A DNA stretch of 23,162 nucleotides from contig DAMCZI010000057.1 in the NCBI GenBank assembly GCA_032095175.1, forward strand, positions 1-23,162. The letters are read 5' to 3'. Below, piece by piece: positions 8,091-15,940 of the stretch (positions are counted from its first letter, which is position 1; each line of letters opens with the position of its first letter). The position numbers and the translations under genes are program-made. The notes beneath the pieces were generated by a model, which saw only the letters and a program-made list of their open reading frames with translations, ran no database searches and was not told the DNA's origin. Source of the stretch: DAMCZI01 sp032095175 (GTDB lineage: Bacteria; Bacillota; Clostridia; Clostridiales; Caloramatoraceae).

Positions 8091-8929
8091 TGTACGATAT
8101 AGCTGTCATAGGCAAAGGTCCTGCTGGAGTATCAGCAGCAATAAACGCCAATGCAAGGAATAAAAGTGTAATATTGTTTGGAGCGGATAGTAAAAAAGTA
8201 CTATCCTCTCCTTCAATTCCAAACTATCCAGGCTTACCGGATATTAAAGGACCTTCTTTGGTTGAAATGTTATGTAACCATCTTAAAGAGACCAATGCTG
8301 TTCTTTCCAGCAGAAAGGTAAATGCAGTATACTCAATGGAGGATTATTTCACCATACAAGCTGAAACTGAAATGTTTGAAGCAAAATCAGTAATACTTGC
8401 TGCTGGTGTTGATTTTAAAAAATCCATAGAGAATGAAGATACCTTCCTCGGAATGGGTGTAAGCTACTGTGCTACCTGTGATGCTCCATTATACAAGGGC
8501 AAAACAGTTGCAGTAGTAGGCTACAATCAAGAATCAATAGATGAAACAAAGTTCCTTTCAGAAGTGTGCAGTAAGGTTTACTTCATTCCACTTCTTAAGG
8601 GAGATTATCAATTTTCAAATAACGTTGAAGTTGTTAAAGATGTACCTGTAAAATTTGATGGAGATATGAAGGCTAAAAAGCTTGTCCTTCAAAACTCCGA
8701 AATAGCTGCCGATGGATTTTTTATATTGAAGGACAGCTATCCTCTTACAACCCTTATACCAGGTCTTGAGGTTGAGGGACCACATGTTGTTGTAAACAGG
8801 CACATGGAAACAAACATCAAAGGGCTCTTTGCTGCAGGCGATGTGACAGGTAGACCCTATCAGATAGCCAAAGCCCTTGGCGAAGGTCAAGTAGCAGCCC
8901 TAACCGCTGTTGAATACATGGCAAAATAA
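8090..8929 (+). CDS. Thioredoxin reductase-like flavoprotein, probably ferredoxin-dependent (FFTR type)
   Basis: This 279-residue protein is shorter than usual NADPH thioredoxin reductases (about 310-320). It has the FAD-binding GKGPAGVSAA (8-17), the redox-active CATC (Cys127, Cys130) and the C-terminal FAD motif GLFAAGDVTGRPYQ. The NADPH domain is altered: the usual GGGxSAxE is replaced by VVGYNQESIDE (142-152), and the HRRxxxR motif is absent (YFIPLLKGDYQ, 164-174). The same losses define the ferredoxin-dependent flavin thioredoxin reductase described from Clostridium acetobutylicum. It would pass electrons from reduced ferredoxin to the co-encoded thioredoxin. A reductase using another donor, or a non-enzymatic flavoprotein, cannot be excluded from sequence. 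The start overlaps the trx stop. Confidence 0.85.
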   Translation: MYDIAVIGKGPAGVSAAINANARNKSVILFGADSKKVLSSPSIPNYPGLPDIKGPSLVEMLCNHLKETNAVLSSRKVNAVYSMEDYFTIQAETEMFEAKSVILAAGVDFKKSIENEDTFLGMGVSYCATCDAPLYKGKTVAVVGYNQESIDETKFLSEVCSKVYFIPLLKGDYQFSNNVEVVKDVPVKFDGDMKAKKLVLQNSEIAADGFFILKDSYPLTTLIPGLEVEGPHVVVNRHMETNIKGLFAAGDVTGRPYQIAKALGEGQVAALTAVEYMAK

Positions 8930-8942
8930 TAACCTTTAGTCT

Positions 8943-9009
8943 ATGGGCACTTGAATTATGAGTTATTTGTTTTTTTATTATTTAAATAACCCATAGCTCA
9001 AGTGCCCAT
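8943..9009. repeat. GGCACTT-capped palindromic element (copy 2)
   Basis: Two 26-base arms form an inverted repeat with three mismatches (8943-8968 and 8984-9009) around a T-rich 15-base loop. The outer 12 bp are perfect (ATGGGCACTTGA / TCAAGTGCCCAT). Inside the cap the arms run in 7-base steps (GAATTAT, GAGTTAT). It begins 14 bp after the reductase stop codon and may act as its terminator, although no clear T run follows the hairpin. It shares its cap with the element at 45-71. Confidence 0.7.
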
Positions 9010-9218
9010 TATTAATAAATCGGCTTCAATTAAATAGACTTCAATGTATACAAAAATGTTCCACTACTTTACATACAAGAATATCAAGTCTTATATATAT
9101 GTTTCGCATACATTATTCTACATTGATCGATCCTAAACAGTTATAAGAAATCATATTCTTTGATTCATAAATTCCAATATACATTATTTAAAATCTTTAT
9201 TACGATTTATATAGCGAG
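9010..9218. other. Intergenic stretch without a gene
   Basis: This is AT-rich sequence between the palindromic element and the second GH18 gene. I find no open frame with a ribosome binding site and no clear terminator for the GH18 gene. Its one notable content is the promoter-like repeat at 9035-9065. Confidence 0.6.
9035..9065 (-). promoter_or_regulatory. ECF-like promoter sequence, copy without a downstream gene
   Basis: On the minus strand AGTGGAACAT is followed by TTGAAGTCTA; measured as GGAACA to GTCTA the spacer is 17 bp. Both ten-base blocks are identical to those upstream of the second GH18 gene (10976-11005), while the middle differs. Any transcript would run into the palindrome at 8943-9009 within about 90 bases and contains no open frame. 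It could be a small RNA promoter or the relic of a lost gene. Confidence 0.35.
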
Positions 9219-10937
9219 TTATTTTTTCAATTTCAGCTTAATTACATCCCATATTTCTGAGGTTTCCCCATACAGCCTCCAGCCTCCCATGCCTGCAAGT
9301 CCATACTTGTTTACCATGTCCATTCTTCCTGACATACTTTCCTTATCCTCAAGCCATGTACGGTGCTTTAAATTATCCATAGTATATTCGATTATTTTTT
9401 GTCCAGAAACCTTTCCATCATCTATGAAAGTAACCTGGTAGTTTTTCATTCTATCTGCCACTGTTTTTATATTTGGCTTATCATATCCTGCAATAAGTGT
9501 ATTTTCTCTAACCATAACAGAGTCATCATTATGTACATATGCTGTTATGTTCTCTGTTCCATTTTTATACTCTATCTTATACCATTGTTTATCATTGGTA
9601 AGCTCAACATACTTAAAGCTTTGGCTTACCAATGAATTTCCAATCCTTTTAGAGTCATCCTTAAGTGGTTCTGTATATATTGGCGTATCCTTCAAAATAT
9701 ATACGGTATCTTCAACAAAGGGTTCCTTGATATCTATGTAAGCATAGTCGGTCATGTAAAAAGGCACACCAAGTATAAGCTTTTCAGCTGGTACCCCCTG
9801 GGCTATCATATCCTTGATACCACTTTCAACCCACTTAAAGGAAGCACATGGTCCCCAACTTTTTAAACTCATTGAGGTTTCATCATAACCCATAAATATT
9901 AAATAATCTGCAGCCTTTGCAAGTGCAGGCCTATCATAGAAATTCGAATATCTTGATGAAGGTACTATTTTTGTAACATCAACAGAAACTGTAAGCCCAA
10001 TTTCTTTTAACCTTTTTGAAAGTTCTCCTACAAATAATGTAAACCCATCTTTATTTTCAGGGATACTACCTATACCTTCAATGTCTACATTTATCCCATC
10101 AAGATTATATTTTATAGAAAAATTTACAATCTCATCTATTATTCTTTTTCTAACATCCTCATTTTTAAACATTATCGAGCATCTTTGTGCATCATAATCA
10201 TATAACCTTGGCCAAACCTCATACCCATTCTTGTGTGCCATTTTAACATATTCTATGTCCCCTATTTCCATTAATGCTATTGTTTCTGGCTTACTGCCAT
10301 CCCCACCAATAGAAAACCATGTAGGGGATATAGCATCCAATCCTGTTAAATATGAGCTTTTTGATATATATGAATCACTTGATTTATACTGTTCCTCATT
10401 CTTAAATCTATAATTTATCTCATTCCATCCAAGAGTAATTTTATTTACATAATCCTCTTTTAAAATTTCTCCATTAGTTCTAGGTATATATCCATTAATT
10501 TTTCCAAGCTTTACTTTATAGAAATCTCCCTTCTCCTCTAAAACCTTGAATACCTTTCCCTTAACAGCAACCCTTTCATCAATATTTCCATTTGGTTCAA
10601 GCATTAATGGAGTGTCATTCAACATTCTCACATACTTATCCTTTGGCTTTGGTGCAGGAGGATTATACCTCTTTGCATAGGAAGCATATATATACCCATA
10701 TTTAGTCTTCAAATACTTCCCTGTCTGACCAGTTATCTCTACAATATTACCCTTATAATAAGTTTTATTTATTTTGCTCTTCAAATCCGGCTTACTCCTT
10801 GCATACACCTTCGATGAAACAATTTGGGCTTTATAAACTGTAAACTTTCTGGCCGCAAAGCCGTATATACCAAAAGTAGAAAATATAATTGCAATACACA
10901 AAACAGCTGACATTAAGTTTTTAATAATCTTACCCAC
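9219..10937 (-). CDS. Secreted GH18 glycosidase with SH3-like domains (paralog)
   Basis: This 572-residue protein is a smaller paralog of the protein at 4905-7577. It has a signal sequence (about 1-29), one SH3 repeat (31-91) and a diverged SH3-like module (about 100-158). The GH18 barrel starts near 165; DGINVDIEG holds the acid Glu287, and FMGYDET is the conserved tyrosine strand. After GVPFYMTDY (about 390-398) one SH3-like insert (about 410-480) splits the barrel, which resumes to the C terminus with GLAGMGGW. I choose the GTG at 10937 over the ATG at 10952: GAGGTGGG lies five bases before the GTG and would otherwise be inside the coding sequence, and the GTG gives a clean signal peptide. 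A cell-wall or cortex substrate is likely. An ECF-like promoter lies upstream. Confidence 0.84.
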   Translation of the reverse strand: MGKIIKNLMSAVLCIAIIFSTFGIYGFAARKFTVYKAQIVSSKVYARSKPDLKSKINKTYYKGNIVEITGQTGKYLKTKYGYIYASYAKRYNPPAPKPKDKYVRMLNDTPLMLEPNGNIDERVAVKGKVFKVLEEKGDFYKVKLGKINGYIPRTNGEILKEDYVNKITLGWNEINYRFKNEEQYKSSDSYISKSSYLTGLDAISPTWFSIGGDGSKPETIALMEIGDIEYVKMAHKNGYEVWPRLYDYDAQRCSIMFKNEDVRKRIIDEIVNFSIKYNLDGINVDIEGIGSIPENKDGFTLFVGELSKRLKEIGLTVSVDVTKIVPSSRYSNFYDRPALAKAADYLIFMGYDETSMSLKSWGPCASFKWVESGIKDMIAQGVPAEKLILGVPFYMTDYAYIDIKEPFVEDTVYILKDTPIYTEPLKDDSKRIGNSLVSQSFKYVELTNDKQWYKIEYKNGTENITAYVHNDDSVMVRENTLIAGYDKPNIKTVADRMKNYQVTFIDDGKVSGQKIIEYTMDNLKHRTWLEDKESMSGRMDMVNKYGLAGMGGWRLYGETSEIWDVIKLKLKK

Positions 10938-10975
10938 AAAAACCCACCTCATACAAATATAATTGTTCTTCTATA

Positions 10976-11005
10976 TAGACTTCAAAAATGTTAATATGTT
11001 CCACT
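10976..11005 (-). promoter_or_regulatory. ECF-like promoter of the second GH18 gene
   Basis: On the minus strand GGAACA and GTCTA are separated by 16 bp, the form typical of ECF (extracytoplasmic) sigma factors. A start about 7 bases downstream would leave a short leader that still includes GAGGTGGG. The terminator of the bcs operon lies just upstream, so this gene needs its own promoter. An ECF-controlled wall hydrolase would fit envelope-stress regulation. No sigma-factor gene is in the window. Confidence 0.45.
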
Positions 11006-11022
11006 TAATAATATTATAATAA

Positions 11023-11064
11023 AAAGGACTAAATAGGTCAAAGTTTTGACCCATTTAGTCCTTT
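11023..11064 (-). terminator. Intrinsic terminator of the bcs operon
   Basis: Arms of 20 bases (11023-11042 and 11045-11064) pair with one mismatch around a tiny loop: AAAGGACTAAAT then GGTCAAA. On the minus strand it ends in CCTTTTTATT. It lies 40 bp beyond the hbd stop and separates the operon from the GH18 gene. Confidence 0.87.
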
Positions 11065-11103
11065 ATCAAACAACTAACATGTACTTTTTAAATTAGCATA
11101 CTC

Positions 11104-11949
11104 TTACTTGCTGTAATCGTAGAAACCTCTTCCAGTCTTTCTTCCAAGATATCCGGCTCTTACCATCTTTCTTAGAAGAGTGTGTGGTCTGTACTTTGAA
11201 TCGCCTGTTTCTCTGTATAGGCATTCCATTATTGCAAGGTTGACATCGTTTCCTATGAAGTCAGCTAATTCTAGTGGTCCCATTGGATGGTTTGCACCAA
11301 GCTTCATAGCCTTGTCGATGTCCTCTGCTGTAGCAATTCCTTCAGCAAGTATTCCTGCTGCTTCGTTTATCATTGGGATAAGTATTCTGTTAACAACAAA
11401 TCCTGGAGCTTCCTTTACTTCAACAGGATCCTTTCCTATTGCAACTGAAAGTTCCTTAATCTTGTTAAAGGTCTCATCTGATGTTGCAATTCCTCTTATA
11501 ACCTCAACAAGCTTCATAACTGGTGCTGGGTTGAAGAAATGCATTCCTATAAATCTGTCTGGTCTCATTGTTGAAGCTGCAACTTCTGTAATTGAAAGTG
11601 ATGATGTATTTGATGCAAGTATTGTTTCTGGCTTGCATATTCCATCAAGCTTTGTAAATAAGTCCTTCTTTATTGCCATATCCTCAGCAATTGCCTCAAC
11701 TACTAAATCACAGTCCTTAGCATCCTCAAGGTTATTAGTCTTTTGAATTCTTCCAACAATGGCATCCTTAGTTGCCTCATCCATCTTACCCTTTTCAACT
11801 AGTCTTGAGAGGCCCTTTACTATCTTGTTATATCCCTTATCTAAAGTCTCAACTCTTCTTCCATAAAGTACTACATCCATTCCCTTTGCAGCAAAAGCCT
11901 GAGCTATACCTGCGCCCATTGTTCCGGCTCCAATTACGCAAATCTTCAT
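11104..11949 (-). CDS. hbd: 3-hydroxybutyryl-CoA dehydrogenase
   Basis: This 281-residue enzyme reduces acetoacetyl-CoA to 3-hydroxybutyryl-CoA. It has the Rossmann motif GAGTMGAGIAQAF (7-19) and catalytic residues in SNTSSLSI (113-120), HFFNPAPV (His137) and FVVNRIL (Asn187). The C terminus AGYLGRKTGRGFYDYSK is typical. After the second beta strand the sequence is LYGRRVET, with two arginines and no acidic residue. NADH-specific clostridial enzymes carry Asp here, whereas the NADP(H)-linked Hbd1 of C. kluyveri has a similar Gly-Arg loop, so NADPH preference is likely. It is the last gene of the operon, 25 bp after etfA. Confidence 0.96.
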   Translation of the reverse strand: MKICVIGAGTMGAGIAQAFAAKGMDVVLYGRRVETLDKGYNKIVKGLSRLVEKGKMDEATKDAIVGRIQKTNNLEDAKDCDLVVEAIAEDMAIKKDLFTKLDGICKPETILASNTSSLSITEVAASTMRPDRFIGMHFFNPAPVMKLVEVIRGIATSDETFNKIKELSVAIGKDPVEVKEAPGFVVNRILIPMINEAAGILAEGIATAEDIDKAMKLGANHPMGPLELADFIGNDVNLAIMECLYRETGDSKYRPHTLLRKMVRAGYLGRKTGRGFYDYSK

Positions 11950-11974
11950 ATTTACCCCTCCATTTTTTTATTTT

Positions 11975-12997
11975 TTATTTTGACTGCATTTCGCAGCTAT
12001 AAACTAGTCCCTTTACTTCCTTTGTTAATTCAGGTACTACCTTATAAAGGTCTCCAACTATAGCCATATCAGCTACACTCATTATTGGGGCATTTTCGTC
12101 CTTATTTATAGCTATTATGAAATCACTGTCCTGCATTCCTGCTAAATGCTGAATTGCTCCAGAAATTCCACATGCAATGTAAATCTGTGGTCTTACAGTC
12201 TTTCCAGTCTGTCCAACCTGATGACTCTTGTCCATCCAGCCTGAATCTACAGCAGCACGGGAAGCACCAACTACTCCTCCCATTACATCTGCTAATTCCT
12301 GAAGTACAGCAAAGCCTTCCTTGTTTCCAACTCCACGTCCACCTGAAACGATTATATCAGCCTCAGTTATGTCTATGCTGTCCTTTAATGACTTAACAAC
12401 TTCAAGAACCTGTGTTCTTACATCTGTATCCTTTAATGCTGGAGTTATTACTTCAATCTTTCCTTCTCTTCTTTCATCGGCACATGGAACATTGAAAACT
12501 CCAGGTCTTACAGTTGACATCTGTGGTCTGTGGTTTGGACATTCAATTGTAGCCATTAGGTTTCCACCAAATGCAGGTCTTGTCATCTGAAGATATCTTG
12601 TTTCTTCATCTACTGCAAGTCCTGTACAGTCTGCAGTAAGTCCTGTATGGATTCTTCCTGCAAGTCTTGGTCCTAAGTCTCTTCCTATGTTTGTAGCTCC
12701 GATGAATACGATTTCTGGCTTTCTTTCCATTACAAGGTTATATATTACTGTTGTATATCCATCAGTTGTGTAGTTCTTTAAAAGTGGGCTGTTTACATAA
12801 AGAACCTCATCTGCTCCATGAGCAACTAAAGTCTTTGCAAGATTATCTACATTATATCCAGGCATAACAGCAACTAACTTTTCTCCAAGTGTATCTGCTA
12901 TTTCTCTACCCTTTCCAAGCAACTCTAATGATACCTTCTGCAGAACTCCATCTCTTTGTTCTGCAAATACCCATACTCCGCTGCAATCCTTACTCAT
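11975..12997 (-). CDS. etfA: Electron transfer flavoprotein alpha subunit
   Basis: This 340-residue protein is the large subunit of the Etf that partners butyryl-CoA dehydrogenase. The N-terminal domain begins VWVFAEQRDG. The C-terminal FAD domain holds IIVSGGRGVG (215-224), the SHQVGQTGKTVRP segment (258-270) and the FAD signature YIACGISGAIQHLAGM (273-288). In clostridia EtfAB with Bcd couples NADH-driven crotonyl-CoA reduction to ferredoxin reduction (flavin-based bifurcation). It lies 18 bp after etfB. Length matches the clostridial family. Confidence 0.96.
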   Translation of the reverse strand: MSKDCSGVWVFAEQRDGVLQKVSLELLGKGREIADTLGEKLVAVMPGYNVDNLAKTLVAHGADEVLYVNSPLLKNYTTDGYTTVIYNLVMERKPEIVFIGATNIGRDLGPRLAGRIHTGLTADCTGLAVDEETRYLQMTRPAFGGNLMATIECPNHRPQMSTVRPGVFNVPCADERREGKIEVITPALKDTDVRTQVLEVVKSLKDSIDITEADIIVSGGRGVGNKEGFAVLQELADVMGGVVGASRAAVDSGWMDKSHQVGQTGKTVRPQIYIACGISGAIQHLAGMQDSDFIIAINKDENAPIMSVADMAIVGDLYKVVPELTKEVKGLVYSCEMQSK

Positions 12998-13015
12998 TTC
13001 AACCCCTCCTTCACA

Positions 13016-13795
13016 CTATATAAGGTGCTTTTCCTTTAATTTATTAGCAACATAACTTGCTGCTTCTTGAGCTGGAAGGTTTATAACCTCTCCCTTTCCC
13101 TTTGGTCCTCTTGTGAAGGATTTTTTAACTCTTGTTGGTGAGCCTGAAAGTCCCAGCTCTGATTTTTCTACATCAAGATCATCTGCTGTCATCTTCTTTA
13201 CTTCCTTGCCAAAGCAAGTGAAGATATCTGTCATATTCATATATCTTGGTTCATTTAATTCCTTTACTGCAGTTAAAAGACATGGCATCTTAACTGTTAT
13301 TCTTTCAAATCCATCCTCTAATGCTCTCTTAACAGTAAGCTCATTTCCATTAACCTTTATTTCCTCAACATATGTTACCTGTGCAATTCCAAGATGCTCT
13401 GCCATTTCTGGTCCAACCTGTGCAGTATCTCCATCGATAGCCTGTCTTCCAGCAAAGATAACATCGTATCCTATCTTTTCAAGAGCCTTTGATAAAGCTA
13501 ATGAAGTTGCCCAAGTGTCAGCACCTGCAAATGCTCTATCTGTTAGAAGTATAGCTTCATCAGCTCCCATTGCAAGGGCTTCTCTTAATGCTCCATCTGC
13601 CTGTGGAGGTCCCATTGTAACAACAGTAACCTGAGCTCCCATTTCATCCTTTAATCTTAGTGCCTCTTCAAGAGCGCTCATATCATCTGGATTTATGATA
13701 CTTGGTACACCATCTCTTATAAGAGTACCAGTAACAGGATCTATTTTAACTTCGTTTGTATCTGGTACTTGCTTAATACATACTACTATCTTCAT
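13016..13795 (-). CDS. etfB: Electron transfer flavoprotein beta subunit
   Basis: This 259-residue subunit starts MKIVVCIKQVPDTNEV, the usual EtfB N terminus. The ATG at 13795 is preferred to the in-frame GTG nine bases earlier because that GTG lies in the GGGGTGGGAG ribosome binding region. GRQAIDGDTAQVGP is the conserved nucleotide-binding loop, which in bifurcating Etfs holds the second FAD. Together with EtfA it delivers electrons to Bcd. The gap to bcd is 14 bp, so co-transcription is expected. Confidence 0.96.
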   Translation of the reverse strand: MKIVVCIKQVPDTNEVKIDPVTGTLIRDGVPSIINPDDMSALEEALRLKDEMGAQVTVVTMGPPQADGALREALAMGADEAILLTDRAFAGADTWATSLALSKALEKIGYDVIFAGRQAIDGDTAQVGPEMAEHLGIAQVTYVEEIKVNGNELTVKRALEDGFERITVKMPCLLTAVKELNEPRYMNMTDIFTCFGKEVKKMTADDLDVEKSELGLSGSPTRVKKSFTRGPKGKGEVINLPAQEAASYVANKLKEKHLI

Positions 13796-13809
13796 AACTC
13801 CCACCCCAC

Positions 13810-14949
13810 TTATCTTAATAGACTTCCTGCTATAACCATCTTTTGAACTTCAGATGTTCCTTCATAGATTTCAGTAATCTTAGCATCTCTCATCATTCTT
13901 TCAATAGGGTAATCCCTTGTATATCCGTATCCACCGAATATCTGAACTACCTTTGTTGTAACTTCCATAGCTGTTTCTGCAGCAAAAAGCTTTGCCATAG
14001 CAGCATCAGTTGAATATGGAAGTCCATTATCCTTTCTCCAAGCTGCCTTGTATACTAATAGCTGTGCAGCTTCTACCTTTACTGCAAGTTCAGCGATGTA
14101 CCACTGTAATCCCTGGAACTTAGCAATGCTCTTTCCAAACTGCTTTCTTTCCTTAACATACTTAACAGCTTCATCTAAAGCACCCTCTGCAATTCCAAGT
14201 GCCTGAGCAGCTATACCAATTCTTCCTCCATCAAGGGTTGACATAGCTATCTTAAAGCCTTGTCCAACTTTTCCTATAAGGTTTTCCTTTGGAACCTTAC
14301 AGTCCTTGAATATAAGTTCAGCAGTTGATGATGCTCTAATACCCATCTTGTCTTCTATTTTACCAATTGAGAAACCTTCAAAGTCCTTTTCAACTATAAA
14401 AGCTGATATTCCCTTTGTTCCAAGGCTTCTGTCTGTCATTGCAAATACTACAAATACGTCAGCAACTCCACCATTTGTTATGAATATCTTGCTTCCGTTA
14501 AGTATATAGTTGTCTCCTTCAAGTTTTGCAGTTGTCTGCTGTGAAGCAGCATCTGTTCCTGCGTTTGGTTCAGTTAAACCAAAGGCACCAATTTTTTCTC
14601 CCTTTAATAATCCAGGAAGATATTGTTGCTTTTGCTCTTCTGTACCAAAGTTAAATATTGGCCAAGCACAAAGTGATGTATGAGCTGATACAATAACTGA
14701 TGTTGTAGCACAAGCCTTTGCAAGCTCTTCAACGGTGATTATATAACTTAAATAATCTCCATTTGCTCCACCATATTCCTTTGGAAATGGGATTCCCATC
14801 ATTCCATATCTACCCATTTTCTTGACATTTTCTACAGGGAATTCCTCAGTCTGGTCTATTTCTGCAGCAATTGGCTTTACTTCATTCTCAACAAATTTCG
14901 AAACCATTTGCTTTACCATTTCCTGTTCCCTGGTAAGTTTGAACTCCAT
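13810..14949 (-). CDS. bcd: Butyryl-CoA dehydrogenase
   Basis: This 379-residue member of the acyl-CoA dehydrogenase family reduces crotonyl-CoA to butyryl-CoA. Conserved blocks are AFGLTEPNAGTDA, the ITNGG flavin loop, RKQFGKSIAKFQ, QIFGGYGYTRDYP and the catalytic-base motif IYEGTSEVQ (Glu363). The start is ATG at 14949 (MEFKLTREQ), since the upstream in-frame TTG is followed by the GGGGGTG ribosome binding site. It lies between crt and etfB in the standard clostridial order. Confidence 0.96.
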   Translation of the reverse strand: MEFKLTREQEMVKQMVSKFVENEVKPIAAEIDQTEEFPVENVKKMGRYGMMGIPFPKEYGGANGDYLSYIITVEELAKACATTSVIVSAHTSLCAWPIFNFGTEEQKQQYLPGLLKGEKIGAFGLTEPNAGTDAASQQTTAKLEGDNYILNGSKIFITNGGVADVFVVFAMTDRSLGTKGISAFIVEKDFEGFSIGKIEDKMGIRASSTAELIFKDCKVPKENLIGKVGQGFKIAMSTLDGGRIGIAAQALGIAEGALDEAVKYVKERKQFGKSIAKFQGLQWYIAELAVKVEAAQLLVYKAAWRKDNGLPYSTDAAMAKLFAAETAMEVTTKVVQIFGGYGYTRDYPIERMMRDAKITEIYEGTSEVQKMVIAGSLLR

Positions 14950-14985
14950 AAATTGCACCCCCAAGTATAAAAATATTTATATTAA

Positions 14986-15765
14986 TTATTTATTATTAAA
15001 CTTTTCTAGCTTTCTCTTCTCAACAAATGCTGTCATTGCATCCTTTTGATCCTGAGTTGCAAAACACTGTGCAAACACCTCAGATTCATAGTTTATTGCT
15101 GTATCAACATCTGTCTGCATTCCTCTGTTTATGGCAGCCTTGCACATTTTAACTGCTATAGGAGCATTTGATGCAATCCTCTCTGCCATATTCATAACCT
15201 CTTCCATAAGGTTTTCCTTTGGTACAACCTTGTTTACAAGGCCAATTTCAAATGCTTCCTGAGCCTTTATGTTAGCTCCAGTATAAATCATTTCCTTTGC
15301 CTTACCTATTCCAACTACCCTTGCAAGTCTCTGTGTTCCACCGAAACCTGGTGTAATTCCAAGGGAAACTTCTGGTTGTCCAAATTTTGCATTCTCTGAT
15401 GCAATCCTTATGTCACAACTAAGAGAAAGTTCACATCCTCCGCCAAGAGCAAATCCATTTACTGCAGCAATAACAGGGATGTCTAATAGTTCGATTTTTC
15501 TAAATACTCTGTTTCCTAAAACCCCAAATTTTCTTCCTTCGAATGCATCTAAATCTTTCATTTCAGAGATGTCAGCACCAGCGACAAAGGCTTTCTCACC
15601 TTCACCGGTTATTACCAGACAGTATATATCCTTATCATTAGCTATAATATCAATTGTCTGGTCCAGTTCTATTAGAGTTTGAGAATTCAGTGCATTTAGA
15701 GCCTTAGGTCTGGATACTTTAACTACTGCCACATGACCCGTCTTTTCAAACTGAATGTTCTCCAT
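14986..15765 (-). CDS. crt: 3-hydroxybutyryl-CoA dehydratase (crotonase)
   Basis: This 259-residue enoyl-CoA hydratase dehydrates 3-hydroxybutyryl-CoA to crotonyl-CoA. Oxyanion-hole motifs are AFVAGADISEM (59-69) and NGFALGGGCELSLSCD (103-118). The catalytic glutamates fit Glu112 and Glu132 (GQPEVSLGITPGFGG). It is the first gene of the operon, with GGGAGTGG six bases upstream. Thiolase, the step before Hbd, is not encoded in the window. Confidence 0.96.
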   Translation of the reverse strand: MENIQFEKTGHVAVVKVSRPKALNALNSQTLIELDQTIDIIANDKDIYCLVITGEGEKAFVAGADISEMKDLDAFEGRKFGVLGNRVFRKIELLDIPVIAAVNGFALGGGCELSLSCDIRIASENAKFGQPEVSLGITPGFGGTQRLARVVGIGKAKEMIYTGANIKAQEAFEIGLVNKVVPKENLMEEVMNMAERIASNAPIAVKMCKAAINRGMQTDVDTAINYESEVFAQCFATQDQKDAMTAFVEKRKLEKFNNK

Positions 15766-15777
15766 AAAACCACTCCC

Positions 15778-15795
15778 ATGTTAATATTGTAACAA
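15778..15795 (-). promoter_or_regulatory. Rex box 1, in the crt leader
   Basis: ATGTTAATATTGTAACAA matches the Rex consensus TTGTTAA-N4-TTAACAA at 12 of 14 positions. It lies between the predicted crt start site and the crt ribosome binding site, where bound Rex would block elongation. Rex binds when NADH is low, so the operon would be derepressed at high NADH. Confidence 0.75.
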
Positions 15796-15836
15796 AATAC
15801 CCTATAAAAAAATTAGGGAATTTTTCCTCCACGTAT

Positions 15837-15865
15837 ATTATATCCTATAAATGTTTTTTGGGTAA
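15837..15865 (-). promoter_or_regulatory. Predicted promoter of the bcs operon
   Basis: On the minus strand TATAAT (15837-15842) is preceded at 17 bp by a weak -35 (TTACCC). The -35 falls within an 8-bp perfect inverted repeat (TTTTTGGG / CCCAAAAA, 15855-15875). The start site would be near 15830, upstream of Rex box 1. A further small hairpin (CCCTA / TAGGG, 15800-15818) lies in the leader. Confidence 0.55.
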
Positions 15866-15940
15866 CCCCCAAAAAGCAAAATATTCTGACATTATTTATT
15901 TTATGTCGATATCTAATGCTGTAAAATATATTATTTTAAG

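Noticed and set aside
11180..11746. 188-codon open frame on the plus strand opposite hbd
   Set aside because: It is fully antisense to a well-identified gene, lacks a ribosome binding site and its translation is low-complexity; such shadows are common opposite conserved genes. The same holds for 13113-13634 opposite etfB and 7775-8086 opposite trxA.
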